Source: an uncultured Ruminococcus sp. (GTDB taxonomy: Bacteria; Bacillota; Clostridia; Oscillospirales; Acutalibacteraceae). Taken from it: 6,892 bases of DNA. The notes under the pieces were generated by a model. That model did not search any database. It saw nothing but the letters and a program-made list of their open reading frames with translations, and had not been told where the DNA came from. Every line of letters starts with the position of its first letter. Position 1 is the first letter of the stretch. Where the stretch lies: assembly GCA_902803585.1 (NCBI GenBank), contig CADCQO010000084.1, positions 1 through 6,892 on the forward strand, written 5' to 3'. This document shows positions 4,696 to 6,892 of this stretch, in pieces. A program made the position numbers and the translations under genes.

Positions 4696-5973
4696 ATGTT
4701 GTGTCCGAATTGTTTTTCACAGTCGTTTGACGGGGTGAACTGTGCCGCCTGCGGTTATGAGATGAAGGACAGCAAGTCAATAGAGGATCTTAAACTGTTC
4801 CATAAGCTGAAAAGCAGATATGTAGTAGGAAGATCGCTCGGTGCAGGGGGTTTTGGCATTACCTATGTTGCCTTCGATGTGGTGAAGGATATGCGGGTAT
4901 GCGTCAAGGAATATTTCCCGATGGGCATGGTTGTGCGGAGCAGGGACGGCGTTTGTGTACAGCATACACGCCAGAACCGCATAGAGGAATTCCAGAAGGG
5001 AATTGAACGCTTTATTGAAGAAGCAAGCATTCTCAGCGAAATGAAAAATATTGCCGGCATTGTGAATGTCACAGATTGCTTTGAAGAAAACGGCACGGCG
5101 TACTATGTCATGGAGTATCTCGACGGTGTGCCGCTCAAGCGTCTTGTGCCTGAACACGGTATGGATCTGCGCGCGGCATCAAGCATTATCATCAAGGCAG
5201 GCCGCACACTGGATCTGCTTCATAAGGAAAAGGGCTATCTGCACAGAGATGTCAGCCCTGAAAATATCATGATTCTGTCGTCAGGACGGGTCGTTGTCAT
5301 TGATTTCGGCAGTGCAAAGAATTTCTTCATGAGCAACACCAACTATACCGTCACGCTGAAACACGGTTTTGCCCCCATAGAGCAGTATTCCTCCACCGAT
5401 ATGCAGGGGACATTTACAGACCTGTATGCTCTGGCGAGTACCTTCTACTATATCCTCACGGGAAAGATTATTCCCCGTGCAACAGACCGTCTGACGGGTA
5501 CGCCCTACGAACCGCTTTCTTCTGTCCGTCCTGATCTGGGACCGGAAATCTCCGAAATTGTCGACAAGGCGCTGATGATACAGCCCTCTGAAAGAACACA
5601 GACAATCGGGGAGTTTCTCGATGAGCTGGAAAATGTCATCAGCAGACGGGCTGACGAGGACGGTTTTGTATATGTTTCCGTGAGCATTGACGGAGCAGTA
5701 CAGGAAAGATATAAAATCGAGGAAGATAAAGAAATGCTGGTGGGACGTTCCCCGAAATGCAATATTGTATTTCCGAACTGCGAAAACGTCAGCAAACTCC
5801 ACTGCAAGCTGAAGTTTGACAGCAAGAAAAAGCAGTTCTGCATAGAGGACTGCTCCACCAACGGTACCTATATCAACTATGTCAAGATGGATAAGGGAGT
5901 CGGCTACTATGTCGGCAAACAGGATCTTATTATTCTGGCCAATACCAGATACCGCCTGATACTGGGGGAATAG
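4696..5973 (+). CDS. Zinc-ribbon / Ser-Thr protein kinase / FHA fusion (425 aa)
   Basis: Three domains in one soluble protein. Residues 3-19 are a zinc ribbon (C3-x2-C6, C16-x2-C19). Residues about 42-315 are a eukaryotic-type kinase: glycine loop LGAGGFG (48-54), ATP lysine K71 in VKEYFP, alpha-C glutamate near E109, catalytic HRDVSPEN (183-190), metal-binding DFG (203-205), activation-loop threonines near 218-220, the APE-like APIE (226-229) and D242. Residues about 325-425 are an FHA domain with all phosphothreonine-binding positions: GRS (350-352), S366-x2-H369, TNGTY (388-392). The catalytic-loop lysine of HRDLKP is replaced by serine, as in the group with HRDxSP. No membrane segment and no PASTA repeats, so it is not a PrkC-type wall sensor. 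Start: GAGGT (4682-4686) is nine bases before the ATG. The PP2C gene begins three bases after its stop. Its FHA may read its own activation loop or a partner; substrates are unknown. Confidence 0.92.
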   Translation: MLCPNCFSQSFDGVNCAACGYEMKDSKSIEDLKLFHKLKSRYVVGRSLGAGGFGITYVAFDVVKDMRVCVKEYFPMGMVVRSRDGVCVQHTRQNRIEEFQKGIERFIEEASILSEMKNIAGIVNVTDCFEENGTAYYVMEYLDGVPLKRLVPEHGMDLRAASSIIIKAGRTLDLLHKEKGYLHRDVSPENIMILSSGRVVVIDFGSAKNFFMSNTNYTVTLKHGFAPIEQYSSTDMQGTFTDLYALASTFYYILTGKIIPRATDRLTGTPYEPLSSVRPDLGPEISEIVDKALMIQPSERTQTIGEFLDELENVISRRADEDGFVYVSVSIDGAVQERYKIEEDKEMLVGRSPKCNIVFPNCENVSKLHCKLKFDSKKKQFCIEDCSTNGTYINYVKMDKGVGYYVGKQDLIILANTRYRLILGE

Positions 5974-5976
5974 CGC

Positions 5977-6765
5977 ATGGACGAGAATAATATTGTGACG
6001 GAAAAATATACTGCTGTGCCGAGAGTCGCCGCGGCGGTTTCCTCCATCATCGGCACAAGGAAATATCAGCAGGATTCCTACGGCTGTATCGAAACACCGC
6101 AGGGCTGTCTGGCGGTCGTTTGTGACGGCATGGGCGGTCTGGAGGGCGGCGAACAGGCAAGCAGTCTGGTGATAAAGTCCATGCTGGAGGACTATATCCG
6201 CCTGACGGAGGGAGATATCCGCCGTTTCCTGCGGGTAGAAGCAATCAAGCTGGATAAGAAGGTCTTTCATCTTACCGGCGATGACGGCAGACAGCTGGGC
6301 GCAGGCACCACAATGGCGGCTGTCCATATTCTGAACGGCAAAATGAGCTGGGCGTCTGTCGGTGACAGTAAAATTTACATTCTGAGGGGCGGGGAACTGC
6401 ACTGTATTGTGCGGGAACACAACTACCGTATGCTTCTGAATGAAATGTATGAGCAGAAAAAAATCACGATCGAGCAGTATCACGAGGAAGAAAGTCAGGC
6501 AGAGGCCCTTATCAGCTATCTGGGCATCGGTGATCTTTCTCTGATTGACACAGATGAAAAGCCCCTTCAGCTTCTGGAAGGGGATAAAGTGCTGATATGC
6601 AGTGACGGGCTGTATCGTTCCTTGTCGGAGGACAGAATCAAGGCTGTCATTGACGACAACGATTTTGACTTACAGCGGGCCGCCCGTGAGCTGACCGCTG
6701 CGGCTCTGCGCTGTGCTAAAAAAGGTCAGGACAACACTACCGTTATTCTTCTGCGGTATGCCTGA
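5977..6765 (+). CDS. PP2C-family Ser/Thr protein phosphatase (262 aa)
   Basis: Metal-dependent protein phosphatase, presumably reversing the phosphorylations made by the kinase encoded three bases upstream. The motif series of the bacterial PP2C fold is complete: RKYQQD (28-33) with metal residue D33, CDGMGG (49-54) with D50 and G51, GAGTT (108-112), VGDSKIYILRGG (128-139) with D130, CSDGLY (208-213) with D210, and QDNTT (251-255) with D252. It ends as a single-domain protein of typical size, with no signal peptide or membrane helix, so it is cytoplasmic. The ribosome site GGGGG (5965-5969) lies inside the end of the kinase gene, about seven bases before the ATG, implying coupled translation. 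Assignment as phosphatase is firm; that the linked kinase is its substrate is inferred from gene order. Confidence 0.93.
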   Translation: MDENNIVTEKYTAVPRVAAAVSSIIGTRKYQQDSYGCIETPQGCLAVVCDGMGGLEGGEQASSLVIKSMLEDYIRLTEGDIRRFLRVEAIKLDKKVFHLTGDDGRQLGAGTTMAAVHILNGKMSWASVGDSKIYILRGGELHCIVREHNYRMLLNEMYEQKKITIEQYHEEESQAEALISYLGIGDLSLIDTDEKPLQLLEGDKVLICSDGLYRSLSEDRIKAVIDDNDFDLQRAARELTAAALRCAKKGQDNTTVILLRYA

Positions 6766-6826
6766 CAAACAGAAAAGCGATGGTCAGGCTCTGTATCTGA
6801 CCGGGCTGATACGGGAGGGAAACATG

Positions 6827-6892
6827 ATGTCTTATTGCCGTTCCTGCCAGAAGGAACTGCCCGCTGTACAAAAGGGGCTTTGTCCTTACTGC
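6827..6892 (+). CDS. Zinc-ribbon protein, N-terminal part only
   Basis: Only 22 codons are visible before the right edge: MSYCRSCQKELPA, then CPYC. They form an N-terminal zinc ribbon, C4-x2-C7 and C19-x2-C22, of the same style as the N-terminus of the kinase two genes upstream. The GGAGG at 6814-6818 is eight bases from the ATG at 6827 and five from the adjacent in-frame ATG at 6824, so 6827 is preferred and 6824 is possible. It lies 61 bases after the phosphatase stop in the same direction with no terminator between, so it is probably the third gene of the operon. What follows the ribbon (another FHA, a vWA domain, membrane helices) cannot be seen. Confidence 0.7.
   Translation, partial: MSYCRSCQKELPAVQKGLCPYC

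Noticed and set aside
5281..6483. 400-codon open frame antisense to the kinase and phosphatase
   Set aside because: Both plus-strand genes carry complete catalytic motif sets. The antisense frame has no recognisable domain or ribosome site and arises from codon bias.
6782..6802. GGTCAG/CTGACC hairpin after the phosphatase gene as a terminator
   Set aside because: Only six pairs with a nine-base loop and no T run; the next gene follows at once with a ribosome site.

Overview
The window looks like chromosomal DNA of a spore-forming, low-to-mid GC Clostridia, probably a Ruminococcus-like gut Firmicute. This rests on strong AGGAGG-type ribosome sites, the start of the sporulation gene spoIIR, two small coat-F-type spore genes behind a textbook forespore promoter, a clostridial-clade LysA, and a eukaryotic-type kinase/phosphatase pair. 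Genus assignment is inference. I see no RNA genes, insertion sequences, CRISPR array or phage genes.

Layout. Bases 1-2020 are all on the minus strand: the 5' part of spoIIR (cut by the left edge), a two-gene operon of small spore-coat-type proteins (921 to 487), a family-4 uracil-DNA glycosylase (1606 to 1022) and a small DUF5658-like membrane protein (2020 to 1670). From 2129 on, everything is on the plus strand: lysA (2129-3385), a water-type aquaporin (3617-4378), then an operon of a zinc-ribbon/Ser-Thr kinase/FHA protein (4696-5973), a PP2C phosphatase (5977-6765) and the first codons of another zinc-ribbon protein (from 6827, cut by the right edge). Most units are insulated: I can place a promoter and/or a rho-independent hairpin for nearly every one.

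How the genes fit together. The left part is linked to sporulation. SpoIIR is the forespore signal that triggers mother-cell sigma-E activation, and it has a sigma-F/G-like promoter. The coat pair has a perfect sigma-G-type promoter (TGAATA, 17 bases, CATACTA) that starts exactly where the glycosylase terminator ends. The middle genes (DNA repair, lysine synthesis, water channel) are housekeeping and independent of each other. The right part is the most interesting. It is a soluble kinase carrying its own phosphothreonine-reading FHA domain, its likely opposing phosphatase three bases downstream, and a further zinc-ribbon protein, all behind a perfect consensus sigma-A promoter. That promoter is decorated with four same-strand TGACAA repeats at roughly 22- and 44-base spacing. 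The system continues past the window, so its output is unknown.
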